From NCBI GenBank assembly GCA_008360955.1, contig LUCM01008308.1, positions 162,063 through 226,062 of the forward strand: 64,000 bases of DNA, read 5' to 3'. The notes beneath the pieces were generated by a model. That model was not told where the DNA came from, did not search any database, and saw nothing but the letters and a program-made list of their open reading frames with translations. This DNA is from Fasciolopsis buskii. Its lineage: Eukaryota > Platyhelminthes > Trematoda > Plagiorchiida > Fasciolidae. The position numbers and the translations under genes were made by a program. Below are positions 10,271-21,450 of this stretch, piece by piece. Position 1 is the stretch's first letter. Each line of letters starts with the position of its first letter.

Positions 10271-13200
10271 ATCAGAATGATTGAAAAAGTGCATTTTCAC
10301 AGTCAGACTATATTCCTTGTGTTGGATGTTGAGCTATGCTATCCTCTTCCCTCTTCTGTGGGCACAGCCCATGACCCTCCTAGATATTCATTTTTTTCTA
10401 ATACAACTTGTAAGGTAGCGGTCATTGGAGTTTGTCCAGCTGAACCAAGGTTATTCGATTTTTACTCCTTGGTAGATTTTATATTTGGCCGGTTCTATGG
10501 GCATCTCGATGGAGTTCCCTGACTAGAATCAAGTTTTCGGCACCCCTGTCGGATGTTTTGTGTTCCTTTGTTCCACCATAAGAATAGCGTCCAGACGGAA
10601 AATGTATCCTTCTTAATCCTCGTGAATGGACGTAGATTAAAGTAGATCGTGTCTGTACGTGACAATTTTGTGTTCGTGCTTTTGTGTGTCAAGCAATATT
10701 TATCGCAAACCCTTACATCCCATCTCTTGTCTCATGTTTTTCCTTAGGCTTCAGAACGAATTCACCCATTGCTTTGGTGTATTTGCTAACGCATATTGGG
10801 CCCGGTGGTTCGAGTAATGTTGCAGTCGTTTTAGAAGCATCTTTTGGTATGCGGAAGTATTGTTTTCTTTTGGGATTTCATTCACTGATTTGACTCCCTT
10901 TCCGTTCTACCCACGATTCCTTTATGAAATTTCTTAGATATCCATTTCGTCGAAGCATCTTGAAAGGAAGTTTTCTTCCATGTTTCCTAGTCCCCTTATG
11001 ATGCAGTGTTGATGCTCTGATAAACAGGATTCGCATGCATAATGCTCTGTAAACTTTTAGTGGATTGCTGTGGGGGCTTAGTATTTGGTCCTCGTTGGTT
11101 TTTGATATACTGACGTCTCCAAAGGTCGACTTGTGGATCTTCTCTCCAATACGTCCAGAAAACGAAGCTGCTTCTTGATTTTGTTAACATTATTATTGTT
11201 ATTGTGACAGGCTGGTTCTTGTTGCCGATCGTTGTTTATATTCGACATCGGACTGTCTGAGAGTGAAAGTGCCATCGACATAAGTGATCCAAATTTTCGA
11301 CTGTTTCTATGGTAAAGCAATAATGTCAGCCAACAAGCAGCCGACTTTTCGGGATTCCCTATCCACACTTTCACTCACATTGGTTAAGTGAATAGCTGGC
11401 AAAACTTAAAACGACCTATAGTACAGCGCTTACTACGATGGCACCCGAAATTTTATCATGATGAAAACTTTACTACCCAACACTAATACTTAATCACAAG
11501 CCTTGGTTTCATTAAACTTTCCCTAGTAATAGTGATAGTATTCATGAAGGCCTGCAGAAATAGTTTTCTCTCCCCACCTCAATGTGATCCACAGTTCTGT
11601 GGCGAACTTAATTGTTTCGATTCCTTCAGGGTTCTCGAATATCTGACGAAGGAGACGACCACGGTCGCAAATGATGACCTCGCATCCACGAAACAGTACT
11701 CATATGTGAATGGGTGAATCATACTGATTGGTTGGGAATTTGATGTGTAAATACAGTAACAATATTCCGGTTTATAGATGCACACATCGAAATTTTGGAC
11801 GCAGTGACATCTTGAGAATACACCTGAACCATGAAAAAATAATACACTTCAAGACAGCACCAAGGTTTATTATTATCTCTAGTTGAAGATGCCCCTGTTA
11901 TCTCTTAAATCTGAAGATTAATTCTTTGCACGTGGGTGAGCATAACTAATGTTTCATGCCGCAGTACACTAACAGCTACACGCATTTTCATTTAATTTGG
12001 CTCAGTTAACGGGTCTAATTGTGTAACATCTGAGCTGAAATTTTATCCTAAATGGAAATTCCATTTCTAATGTAAACTTAATGAGCAAGTGTTTCGTGAT
12101 TTCTTTAGTTCAGTCACCTTTCCCAGTTTGAGAATGGTGACCCAAGTGATCGAGTCTTGACGGCTTCTCACGGTTGATACCGCTAGGGCTAACAATTGCA
12201 CGACTTCCCAGTTGAAAATAGTCGGTACCTCTGTGCATCCATGAGCTTTAATGATCTGAATTCGTAGTCCCTTGTCGATGTAATCAAGATGCTGGTAGTA
12301 TAGTCCCTTTGTAAAACACTTTTGGATGAATTGGATCAGAGCACCAAAATGACGACGGCTGGAGTACGTGATCACCATGGTAACTAATTAAGCCTATAGG
12401 CAGTTGTCACGGTCAAAATGAGCTTCTTCACAATATTCTGAATCCATAAGGAAACCCGTTACATTCTTGATCACTGCCGAAGTTCGTCTCTAGTTGTTGT
12501 TTTTGGACAGCGTTGGTCTATCTTGTTCTTGATCAGCAGTCAGATCGTTAACTGCTCATTCTAAGGGCTGCTCAAAATTGGGCTCCATATTACGCAGCCT
12601 TGTTCTCGATCGGGAAGGCAGTTCGGCTACAGTAATAAACAGTGAGCGGGACTTATCTAACAGAAATTTTAAAAAAACGACATAGCGATCAATATCTGGA
12701 GACACCGCTTTAAATTATTCCTGTAAAACCGTGCAAAATGTTTGCAAATGTGTGATTTATGAATTCCCTCTTAATCTGTAGAAGAGAAAAGATGGTGAAC
12801 AAAACGTAAATGACACGCTGCTTAAAAGTTCATTTGAACTTTCCTCTAGTGGTGGGATTTATGTTTTGAACCTGAATAAATGACTAACTGGATCGTAGAG
12901 ATGGGACAAAAAGAAATTTTTAGTCAAATATTTGAACTTGCATATTTCACACCTGTGATTGTCAGTTGTTTGAAAATCTATAGAATCATATCTAGGCGAA
13001 ATCCGTCCTTAAAAATGAACTGTGGAAATTCACAATTACATCCGTTTCATGAGTTCTGAGGGAAATCTAACTTGAGGACAGGTGCTCTCTATTCTCCCGT
13101 CTACTCAGTGCTTTTCGATGCCCAATTCCTGATTCATGTCTTCATCCACATATCTGAGCTACTGAAGATATTTAGCAGGCCGTTTGGCATTTTCCAGAGT

Positions 13201-14130
13201 CCTCAAACCGTAAGTCTCAGATACGGATTACCATGCTTGTTGGCCAGTTTCCTCAGCCAGTATATTTTCGCTCACTTAGCTTTTTACTGGCTGGATGTCT
13301 ACATCGAAGTCTTTTCACTGCAGCTTTTACTCAACTCCATAGGATTTGCATGCGCCATTCAGAGATGATTCAAGTACAGAAAAAACCACCGTGATTCCTC
13401 GGCTTTCATAATGTTTACCAAACACAGGGCATAACTGTGCTGAACTTAAACTGCCACACTTTTGGCGTAAAAACACACGAGTCAGTATAACGTTCGGTTG
13501 ATGGGTATCAGTTTGCCGCCATTTGTGACTCAGTTGCCCATGGTACCTAAGTTCTGCCTTCAGCATATCATGTCTTTCAAATCGCACCACCCCATGTTTG
13601 GTAACACGGCCAAAGTGATTAGAAAGGGACCCATGCTATGAGCTAGACAACCGACATGCCTGAAATTGAGTGACCCTGGACCAAACCCACAACGTCCACA
13701 TTGGCTGCTTCAGTCGATGACTCGCCCACCGGGGGGACGGCTGGTATCCTAGACCATATGCCTTCTTGTGCGTACTTGCACGTCTGTACCGGTTGCAGTT
13801 TCATCCTCGTATCAGTTTTCTTTTGTTGCCAGGTTGTGGTCGTGATTTGCACTGATTGTAGTCATGTCCACCTTTGCCCACGCATAGGTTGCTTTTGTCC
13901 TATCCCCATCACACTTTTGAACCTAGTTTGAGCTAAGACGATGCAGCCGCAATGGTAATCAGATTTGCATTCTTCAGTGCGGCCATCTGATGTATAACAC
14001 AGACCATTGTGTTTGTGTGGGTTGCATCACCTTAGTCCCATTATCCCCTCACTCTAGAAGTTCGTTGAAGTATTCAGAATCGACCGGATTTTCGTCGCGT
14101 TTTATCAAACAGTCAGCATCGACATTTCAG
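10271..14130. other. Intergenic or intronic, some low-complexity sequence
   Basis: No supportable gene. A minus frame at 11078-11374 contains a five-Asn run, produced by the TTATTATTGTTATTG tract near 11190. A minus frame at 12067-12378 has no recognised domain. A moderately GC-rich block at 13650-13930 gives open frames on both strands. Confidence 0.35.
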
Positions 14131-14321
14131 TGTCGATGATGAAACCTCCGACATCTGCATGCGGTTGGGCTCCCTTAGTGCCCCGGGGCCACGCGGGGAA
14201 AAGGTACAATGTAAGCAATGGTTATGCAGTCTACTGCGCCTATCTCGGATTCTGACCACGACGACCAGATGACCTTCACGACAGCGATCGATTCGGAATC
14301 AACGAGTGCGAACGTGCATAG
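14131..14321 (+). CDS. Candidate coding segment, possibly N-terminal exon(s)
   Basis: Two overlapping plus frames look coding. One runs from an acceptor (GACATTTCAG at 14121-14130) as VDDETSDICMRLGSLSAPGP. The other starts with ATG at 14218 in good context (GCAATGG), reads MVMQSTAPISDSDHDDQ and continues to a strong AG|GTATGT donor after 14321, leaving phase 2. The two frames differ by one base. Either a very short intron, a one-base error or two alternative starts could reconcile them. A later open stretch at 15174-15374 starts and ends with compatible sites and could be the next exon. The family is unrecognised. Confidence 0.22.
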
Positions 14322-16699
14322 GTATGTAAGAAAATAAATTAGTCAGCGTGATAATGTAATAAAGAGACCAATAAAGGGGCCATTATCTGTACATTTTATG
14401 TTACACTCATTAATTAAATGCAGTTTTAGGCAGCGAAATAGAGGTGCACACTGAATGCTAACGAGTATCATAAAAGATGATGAAATTGTGTCTCCTTCGT
14501 TGACACTTCGCAGACTGATCGGATCGATTTAGTGGCTCATCCAGATCTTTTAACCTTATTATCACCGTGCGGAAAATCCATAGCAAATTACCGGTACCAA
14601 AATTAGTTTTTACCAGCTTCTGCCACTTGGGTGGATTGCACAAAGCACAGACGAAAATAGAACAGCCCATATTCGCGCGGTCGGTACAATGAAATTCTAA
14701 ATACTTTTGAGTAAAATGAAACATTTGCTCATTTTGGACTGTGAAGTGATTCCGGAATCTATAATTCACTTATACAGTAACTGTTACCGATACAGAAACA
14801 CTTTTCCGTCAAATGTATTCTTAAAGTAGGCTAAGAAGGCTAAAGGTATGATCTATCATTTAGTGACCTCAGAATACTGTTTACTAACCTATTTAACAGC
14901 CCCGAAGTGGAGCAGAATACATGCACGTTTGTTGAGCAACATCAGATAGGCACATCCCATGTGAACCTTGTGAACCGCGCAAATTGACTTAACATCCTAT
15001 TACGAAGCATCTCAATAGCTGTAGTTTCAAATAAGGAATGTCCATTCTAGCCCTACTTTCGGCTACTAAAAGCAGTCTGAGGTAGTTTAATGACAGAAAA
15101 AAATGCATATTAGGCCGAATGTTTTGTCCTAAGAGAACATCAAACATCATATATGTCATCCGTTAAAATTTGAGGATTTACATTGCTGATTGCACTACGG
15201 ATATCGAGTTCTTCTTATCATCACTTCCGAGTGGATCATTTCGGCAAGACCAGGGAGGCAAAAACTCGAAATACAATCAGCACAATTTGACTCTGCTTCC
15301 CAGTTTCCGCCTAGTCGAAGACCAAAGCATGCAAAGAAGGGAAGAAAGTGCTTCCTTCATTTGTAGTAATATTTAGTAAGATTTCGTAGCCGAAAAGTTT
15401 TGGTTAAACTACGGTATCCAAACCGATTAGCAACCTTTTTAACTTACTACAAGATAAGATTGATCTCTCTCAGTCGGAAGCTGTTCTAGAAATTGTGTAA
15501 AGTCATAAACATGATACCACATATCGTTATCGTCACCAAAATTGTTATTCTACTGAACTGCCATAATCAGTGAAACAGGGAAACATTGACGAAGTGGAGG
15601 AAAGAACAGTTTATGGGGTTTTCAAAATCATGTATTTGATACTAATGACGAATGTCAATGATCAGTGAAACATTTCTGCTATTCTAGTAGACTAACCTGC
15701 GAATCAAGACTTACTATCCCCTTTTTTAGAGCCAGATGACCGTTAACGACTATTAATGTTTCGTCACAGTTACGCAGCATCTAAACAGAAACTCAATGGT
15801 TCGCGATGATAAGCCAATGCACCTGTTCCATGATTATTTCGATGTCACATTCCTGCCACTGTTGTTACCCAGACAGTGTTGCTGCTTTCCGTTAGTTGGT
15901 CATCCTTAGACTTTCATGTCGCGGCTTCAGCTATTTCGATCCCTCCTGTAGTCCAGCTTTTTGATGATGTCACTAATAACTTCTCGGTTTCTGTTTAATT
16001 ATTTGCTTAATTTAATGATATCGCACGACCACGATAACTGCTACTGGCCAACTTCTTACGTTTTAACCTGAACATTATTCTGGCGGGCGAGTGAATATCC
16101 TTCTTGCTAGACGAATGTGGTGCAGTCTCGTCAGCGGTCGCAACGATATTTTAGTGTGCATAACTCGTCACTCTATGGCAAACATAACTGGGTGATTCTG
16201 CCTTTATCTGTTACCCAGTCGAGTTCACCGTCTCTGCAACATTAACAAATACTGCTTTAAAACGATCCCAAACATGCGTCAAATCATGGCAGCAAATTAT
16301 ATCCACAATATAGTGATTTGTGCAAATTGCTACTAATTTTAGTTGAAGAGATTTAATAGAAAATAACTCAAACACTGAGTGGCACTAACGACAATTACCG
16401 TCCGAGAGGTCCATTGTATTGCTTTTGCATCAAAATGAAAGGGGAATTATCGTACCAGAAAAAACGTTAGAATTTCACAATCACTTTTCATCATTGGTCT
16501 CTTTGGTTGCTTGTCTGATCAAACCAACTCGAAGCTGTACCACACTGCATCAAGTGACTTGTCCGTAACCTTAATACATTTGCTTAATAAATTGTCCTGT
16601 ATTCATTCATGTAGTGTGTAAGTTCGAAACGATTTAGTGGACAAAATCTTGTGCGCGATAGTAGCTAACTATAAGGAAATCGAGAGATTTGATTTGGCA
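14322..16699. other. Undetermined stretch
   Basis: Apart from the possible exon at 15174-15374 (starts RIYIADCTTDIEFFL, ends before a GTAAGA donor), I see no feature here. Confidence 0.35.
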
Positions 16700-16790
16700 C
16701 ACTTAGCTAAATGTAAAATTGACTCGTCTTTGAAAAGTCGTCGGTCGCGGGAAGATTCGAACTCACGCATAGGATTCATTCACGCACAAA
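16700..16790 (-). repeat. SINE-like fragment with a pol III B-box
   Basis: On the minus strand GAGTTCGAATCTTCCCGCG matches a tRNA B-box/T-arm. The following roughly 60 bases align with 17580-17645 (shared GCGTGAG-TCGAAT and TTTTCAAAGA-G-GTCAA-TTTACA), marking two diverged copies of one repeat. Confidence 0.5.
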
Positions 16791-17039
16791 GGATTGTTTT
16801 TTGTAGTTTCCTATATGAATCTATTCTCCCAACGGAAAAATTCCGCATTCCCAAATGGACCCTGGTCCGAAAGTTTCAAACCATTATTGGGGCGCATTTC
16901 ACCTTGGCCTTATCTAACCACACTTATACGTGATAATCTAACGTACCATAAACGGAAGTTCTGAGGTTCGTCGTGATCCTTAGAGCGGCTTAAAGGCACG
17001 GATAGTGTTTAACGATGCCAACGAGACCAATTCCACGCT

Positions 17040-17120
17040 GGGGAATCTCATACACATTGGCAGTTTATGGTGGCCTGTTGATTAGGTCTTACCGCTAACC
17101 GGCTGAGCTAAGCATCATCG
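17040..17120 (-). repeat. tRNA-like SINE head (A-box and weak B-box)
   Basis: The minus strand reads GATGCTTAGCTCAGCCGGTT followed by AGCGGTAAG, a good tRNA A-box/D-arm. A weak B-box (GAGATTCCCC) lies about 70 bases further on. The arms do not form a complete cloverleaf, so this is a tRNA-derived SINE remnant rather than a functional tRNA. Confidence 0.4.
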
Positions 17121-17204
17121 ATTCCGTAAAGGTGTACTTTAGTCGGAAAGATTTTTCCCGTCTATTATCGGACCGCGAATCATGCCTGGTAATGGAAATG
17201 ATGG

Positions 17205-17660
17205 ACATCTGAAAGCCAAGTGGTAGAACCCAACTATAAGGTGGGGCTAGTAGCTGGTGCCAACAGTGCAAGGGGGCTTCGTTTCGTTCCGGCATGCCAT
17301 AAGAAATTGAGGACGGATCACGTTTGGGAAACAGGACTGTTCGTCAAGCCCGTTTGGACACACGAGCCATGGATCGGACAAACCGCAAGTCAGGAAGCCG
17401 ATGGACTCCAAGTCTGGAACAAGGAAAACTGTTGTCTTATGTTTGTAACATATTCAGAGGTGAGCGAGGCGACTCTCGGAATGAAGAAGAGACAGTAAGC
17501 CCAAGAGACGCGAAGACATCGACTAATGAACTTTAATCTGAGGAGAATTACATGAGTTGCTTGATTACAAGAAGTGTAAACTTGATCCATCTTTGAGAAT
17601 TCTTCGGCGTCGACAATATTCGATCTCACGCCTTGAGTTCACCCATTTGTTTCTGGTGCG
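17205..17660 (-). repeat. Interspersed repeat copy A (tRNA-derived SINE-like)
   Basis: This segment aligns with 30780-31295 in the same orientation. In plus-strand order the shared blocks are CTGGTGCCAA, GGATCACGTTTGGGA, CGTCAAGCCCG, GGACACA, ACA-ATTCAGAGG-GA and GACAGT-AGCCC-AGAGAC. The tRNA-like end is at high coordinates, so the element lies on the minus strand. It has no protein-coding capacity. Confidence 0.65.
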
Positions 17661-19175
17661 TGCCTTCAGGCAGCTGATTAGTTTTCAGCGAGAACCAGTT
17701 TCTCTAATGCACAATAATAATTTGATGTCCACAGAACTGGTCACTTTTTCAATGAATTGACCAACTGGTCATTTAAACGAAGCTTGCTTTTAAGCTATGA
17801 TTCATATGAACTCTTTCTTAGAGTGACGTCTGAATATAACGACATAGACCTCAGCGAACATAAGTGGAATCAAAAATGTTGACTAACAGTGCATTCACTA
17901 TTTTTCGAACTCTATGCTCTCTGCTGGGTTATTTTACAGCTTATCTATCGGAAGAAAATTAACGATACCGATTGTTCCAGACTCGCCGTGAATGAGATGT
18001 TTTACCGAACAAGATTATTATTATGACGTATCTGATGAGGTCAAAATACTTTCGTATTTTTACCTAATGGTGATTACAGTCCGATGGCTATTCCGTCATC
18101 CACATTATTTTGCAACGGCTGAAATTTGCACCTTTAACTATTTTCTGCAAGCATAACAAACCTGTGCAAAAGGTTTATGATAAACACGGTCCAAATCAAC
18201 CCAAGGTTTTTTATTCGAGGTACACACACACACACAAAGATATATATACATATATATGTGCATGTACATAACTTTTGGGGTGTTGATTATTTCATGGCCC
18301 GTTTCCAGCCTAACTTCGCTGGCTAATTTTCCTGTTACAACAGTGTTATTCGACCTCTATTTGTATGTGAACGACTACAAGTCAGCTTTCAGGCTAACTA
18401 GGGGGGGGGGGAAGAGTTCACAATGCTAGTGAACAGAGCGGTTTCGCATAGAACATGCGGTGGAGGTGTGGCGGCCCGTAGAAGGAGGAATTAATCTAAC
18501 CCTAACAGGGTTTTTCCAACAGCAGCATCCACTAGATAGTTGCAAACGAAATCGCAGGGGATCAGCCTTTATCACTTAAACAATTCACCTGGCATAAATC
18601 GCATAAAAGTGGAGTAAACAAGTGCCAATACATTCACAGAAAACCGAATGTCTCTGACCACTGTTGGTTAGATCACGTAATCAGAAGACCGAATGACAAT
18701 TGTTTAGTGTTTACATTAATGAGAAGAAAATAGTGGAAGTAGACAACAAAACAACGAAGTTAATACAAACAATTTCGAACACTGACCTTAGCATGCCCAT
18801 CTAAACTGGTTTCATTTATGTTCAGACTTGAAGCTATATTCGGAACGATTGTCGCATCCACTTCAATGCGTTTCACAATTTTCATACTGATTCAGCCGAG
18901 GAGTAATTCTATTAGCAAGAGAACAATTCATGTGCTCACTGCAAAACGGGAAAAATCTAAGACATTGCTTTTCCTGGTGTCAGCACGAAATTACTTATAG
19001 GCCATCTTATTTTATAAGGGTAACAGAATCAATAAAGTGTCCTGGTTTCCCCCTTTCAACTCGGCAGGACATCGAAAGCTCAACAACTGAATCTGCCTGG
19101 ATTGTCAGTGCCCCAGTCCGAACTGGTGCATGTCGCCACAACTGATATACTACTTATTTTCGTTGATCTACTACC
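17661..19175. other. Undetermined AT-rich stretch with simple repeats
   Basis: It contains (AC)n at 18222-18236, (TA)n at 18240-18257 and an 11-base G run at 18401-18411. No gene is supportable. Confidence 0.5.
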
Positions 19176-19179
19176 AGGG

Positions 19180-19480
19180 TATGCTCGGCCGCACCGACAA
19201 ACCGGTAAAAACTAGCCGGCCCGGTAATTGCACTTCAACAAACAGCCATTTCCGTGTGACCGCACGCAAACGCACACGCTGGCATCTCTGCATACATGCA
19301 AAAGTAAATGTACTCGTTATAGGATTTGGTCATTGTCGTGTGGTGCGCAGGTCACACGTCAAGGTCGTACACTCCCAACCGGTGCGTGAACCAATCAGAA
19401 TGGGATGTACCGGCCTGGCGGGCGCAGATAGGTCAGATGCATGCACGGGCGCACCAGAAGCCCGGGGGTTCAGGTAGACA
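19180..19480 (+). promoter_or_regulatory. GC-richer block with CCAAT box upstream of SBSPON-like gene
   Basis: This 300-base block is markedly richer in G, C and CpG than its AT-rich surroundings. It contains a consensus CCAAT box (AACCAATCAG at 19389-19398) on the sense strand. It ends about 560 bases upstream of the first SBSPON-like coding exon. I infer a possible promoter or 5' untranslated exon region. No TATA box or transcription start can be assigned from sequence. Confidence 0.3.
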
Positions 19481-20040
19481 TGTCAGTCTACCGAACCTTC
19501 GAAGGAATTGAGCATCCGTAATTCATTTAGGTATCATGGTAGCGCTCGTTAAGCGGAGGTACCATTGAAAACGTACCACTTATTTGACATCCAATCCTGT
19601 CGACACATTTTTGCCGGATTGTGAGCACGGCGAATTTAATTACCCACTGAACTCGATAACCGGAATCGAAAGTGTAACTGAGTTTGGTCACGCTACGCAC
19701 ATACATACACAAGCACAAATACACGAAGGGTAATTCTTTGTCTTTTGAGTGTATGTCCACACAAACGTACCGGAGTATGCGCACATGCACACACATCCAA
19801 ATAACCCTATGTTAAACTTGTCAACCCGTCTATGTTGGCACAGAAATAAAAATGGCTTCCAAGTCCGATAAATGAACACACTACAATCATTTTAGAATTT
19901 GTAAACAGTGCTCTTTTGGATAGTAACAACTGGACAGGAAAACACGTACCAGCCACTTATTCTTAGGTGGTTCAATCATTTTGCGCAGTTGATAAAGACC
20001 CGGAGACACAAGGTTCACCGCCCTCCATTCACCTTCAAAA

Positions 20041-20545
20041 ATGGAGGAGTTGGACAGTAAAGCAATACAGTTCACGGATCGCCCCGATACCTCTACTGTA
20101 ATCCGATTCGGCCATGTGAGCAAACCCTGTAACCTATGCACCGGAGTATCAGATGGTATTCTGTGGAGGCATATTATGCACAATGTTTTTGGGGACGTCC
20201 GTACCAGTCAGCCTCATTCTTCCTCCACAGTGTCTTCCTCTTCTTGTCCATCTCACCGAATTTCGTCTATATGGTTCCCCTTTGTTGCACTTGCCATTCT
20301 CTTTACATTGTCCGACCTATGCCTTCCTTTGGTCGAAGCCGGATGTCGTACTAATTCCGGTTCGCCTATGTGTTGTCGCGGACGACAGACGGCCTGCCAT
20401 AGCACGACTTGGGTGGATGGTCCGAACAAAAATCTGATAAATCAACATGTGCATAATGTGGTAGAAAAACGGTGTTATTGTGACGAGCATTGCGTGACAA
20501 CAAGAGACTGTTGCCCTGACTATCACGAAGTTTGTCGGAAATTCA
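20041..20545 (+). CDS. SBSPON: SBSPON-like exon 1: secretion segment and somatomedin-B domain
   Basis: This exon encodes residues 1-168 plus one base. ATG at 20041 is in strong context (AAAATGG), with an in-frame stop at 19993. A second in-frame ATG at 20176 (residue 46) would shorten the N-terminus. Residues 78-100 (WFPFVALAILFTLSDLCLPL then VEA) form a hydrophobic signal or anchor segment followed directly by the mature-like GCRTN. Residues 102-165 are a somatomedin-B domain with ten cysteines spaced C, CC, C, CYC, C, CC, C. The hallmark runs are RCYCDEHC and DCCPDYHEVC, and the two extra cysteines (MCC) are the same as in vertebrate SBSPON. The exon ends at a GTGAGT donor, leaving phase 1. 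The unusually long region before the hydrophobic segment is odd for a cleaved signal and may mean an upstream exon or a later start. Confidence 0.9.
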
Positions 20546-21114
20546 GTGAGTTAAATAAATATTCTATGCTATGTTTGCTAATGATGAATTCACCCAGCTA
20601 CTCCAATGGTTCATTGTTATTCACCACATACCAACTAAGGATAAAAAGCAAATGCGAAGCTTTAATCACGTACACGACCAAAGCATTTGTCCCCGTTTTG
20701 TTATTTGCACCCTTGAAATCTTGACGCGTGCCCAAAAATGGAAAGATTTAGGAAGTTGTTTGCCTGTCTGATCCTCCTTTATAATATCTCCTTTTCCGAA
20801 CGAAAGGTGAATTTAGATCCGATCGTATTTTGACACAAATCTGTTGTGGATTTCTGCTGTACATTGGCCGTTAGCATACTTGGTATCAATCTAACGGGTC
20901 AGCAGAATTTGAAGCGTCTTCAGACGTTAGCAATTTGATGGTATATCAATAAACCTAAGTGCTACCACTAAGCAAGTGGCATGTTACTTCTCCGGAAAAG
21001 TTAAGACACGTATTCATCTACCTCGGTGGGAGGACAGTTCGTATATTGATTAAGAAGTTCACGGAAGACTGGTTTTGACACGTTATTGGCTGTGTTTTAC
21101 TAACTTATTGCCAG

Positions 21115-21236
21115 GTGTAAGATGCACTTGCGTGAAGCGTGAGTTGCTTTCTGGTTCCACTTATGTATTCCAGTGTGATATGGTAATCAGTTGCCACGAC
21201 AACAACAGTTTAACCATCGTTCATCATTTTGTATAA
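21115..21236 (+). CDS. Candidate alternative exon of SBSPON-like gene
   Basis: A textbook acceptor (TACTAACTTATTGCCAG) precedes 21115. In the phase left by exon 1 the frame is open for 39 codons to a TAA at 21234-21236. The translation starts VRCTCVKREL and contains two further cysteines (FQCDMVISCH). A GTGAGT donor after 21138 would instead make a 24-base, frame-preserving micro-exon between exons 1 and 2. If the long form is used, the transcript would encode a short secreted protein with only the somatomedin-B domain. Unproven. Confidence 0.25.
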
Positions 21237-21354
21237 GTACAAAAAGCTACTTCACTCGTTGACCTTAGTGACCCACTGCAGTACGAAATGACGAACGATC
21301 ACGACCTTGATACGTGTAATGTGAGTAACCACAAATTGGTGGTTTTGCGTAAGA

Positions 21355-21450
21355 TATTTCGGATGCTGACTCGAACGATTCTAATTATGAAAACACCAGT
21401 GATGATGATGATGATGGCTATGGTTCGGATAACGACGATAAGCCAGGAGA
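21355..21450 (+). repeat. GAY-rich tract (Asp/Asn/Ser-rich if translated)
   Basis: A five-unit GAT run at its centre is embedded in mixed GAT/GAC/AAC codons that read DADSNDSNYENTSDDDDDG before a stop. It shares GATATTTCGGATG with the opposite strand near 24530. It could be a diverged trinucleotide satellite or an acidic coding remnant. Confidence 0.5.

Noticed and set aside
16700..17120. Possible functional tRNA genes on the minus strand
   Set aside because: A- and B-box-like sequences are present but no complete cloverleaf or acceptor stem forms. They fit tRNA-derived SINE remnants.
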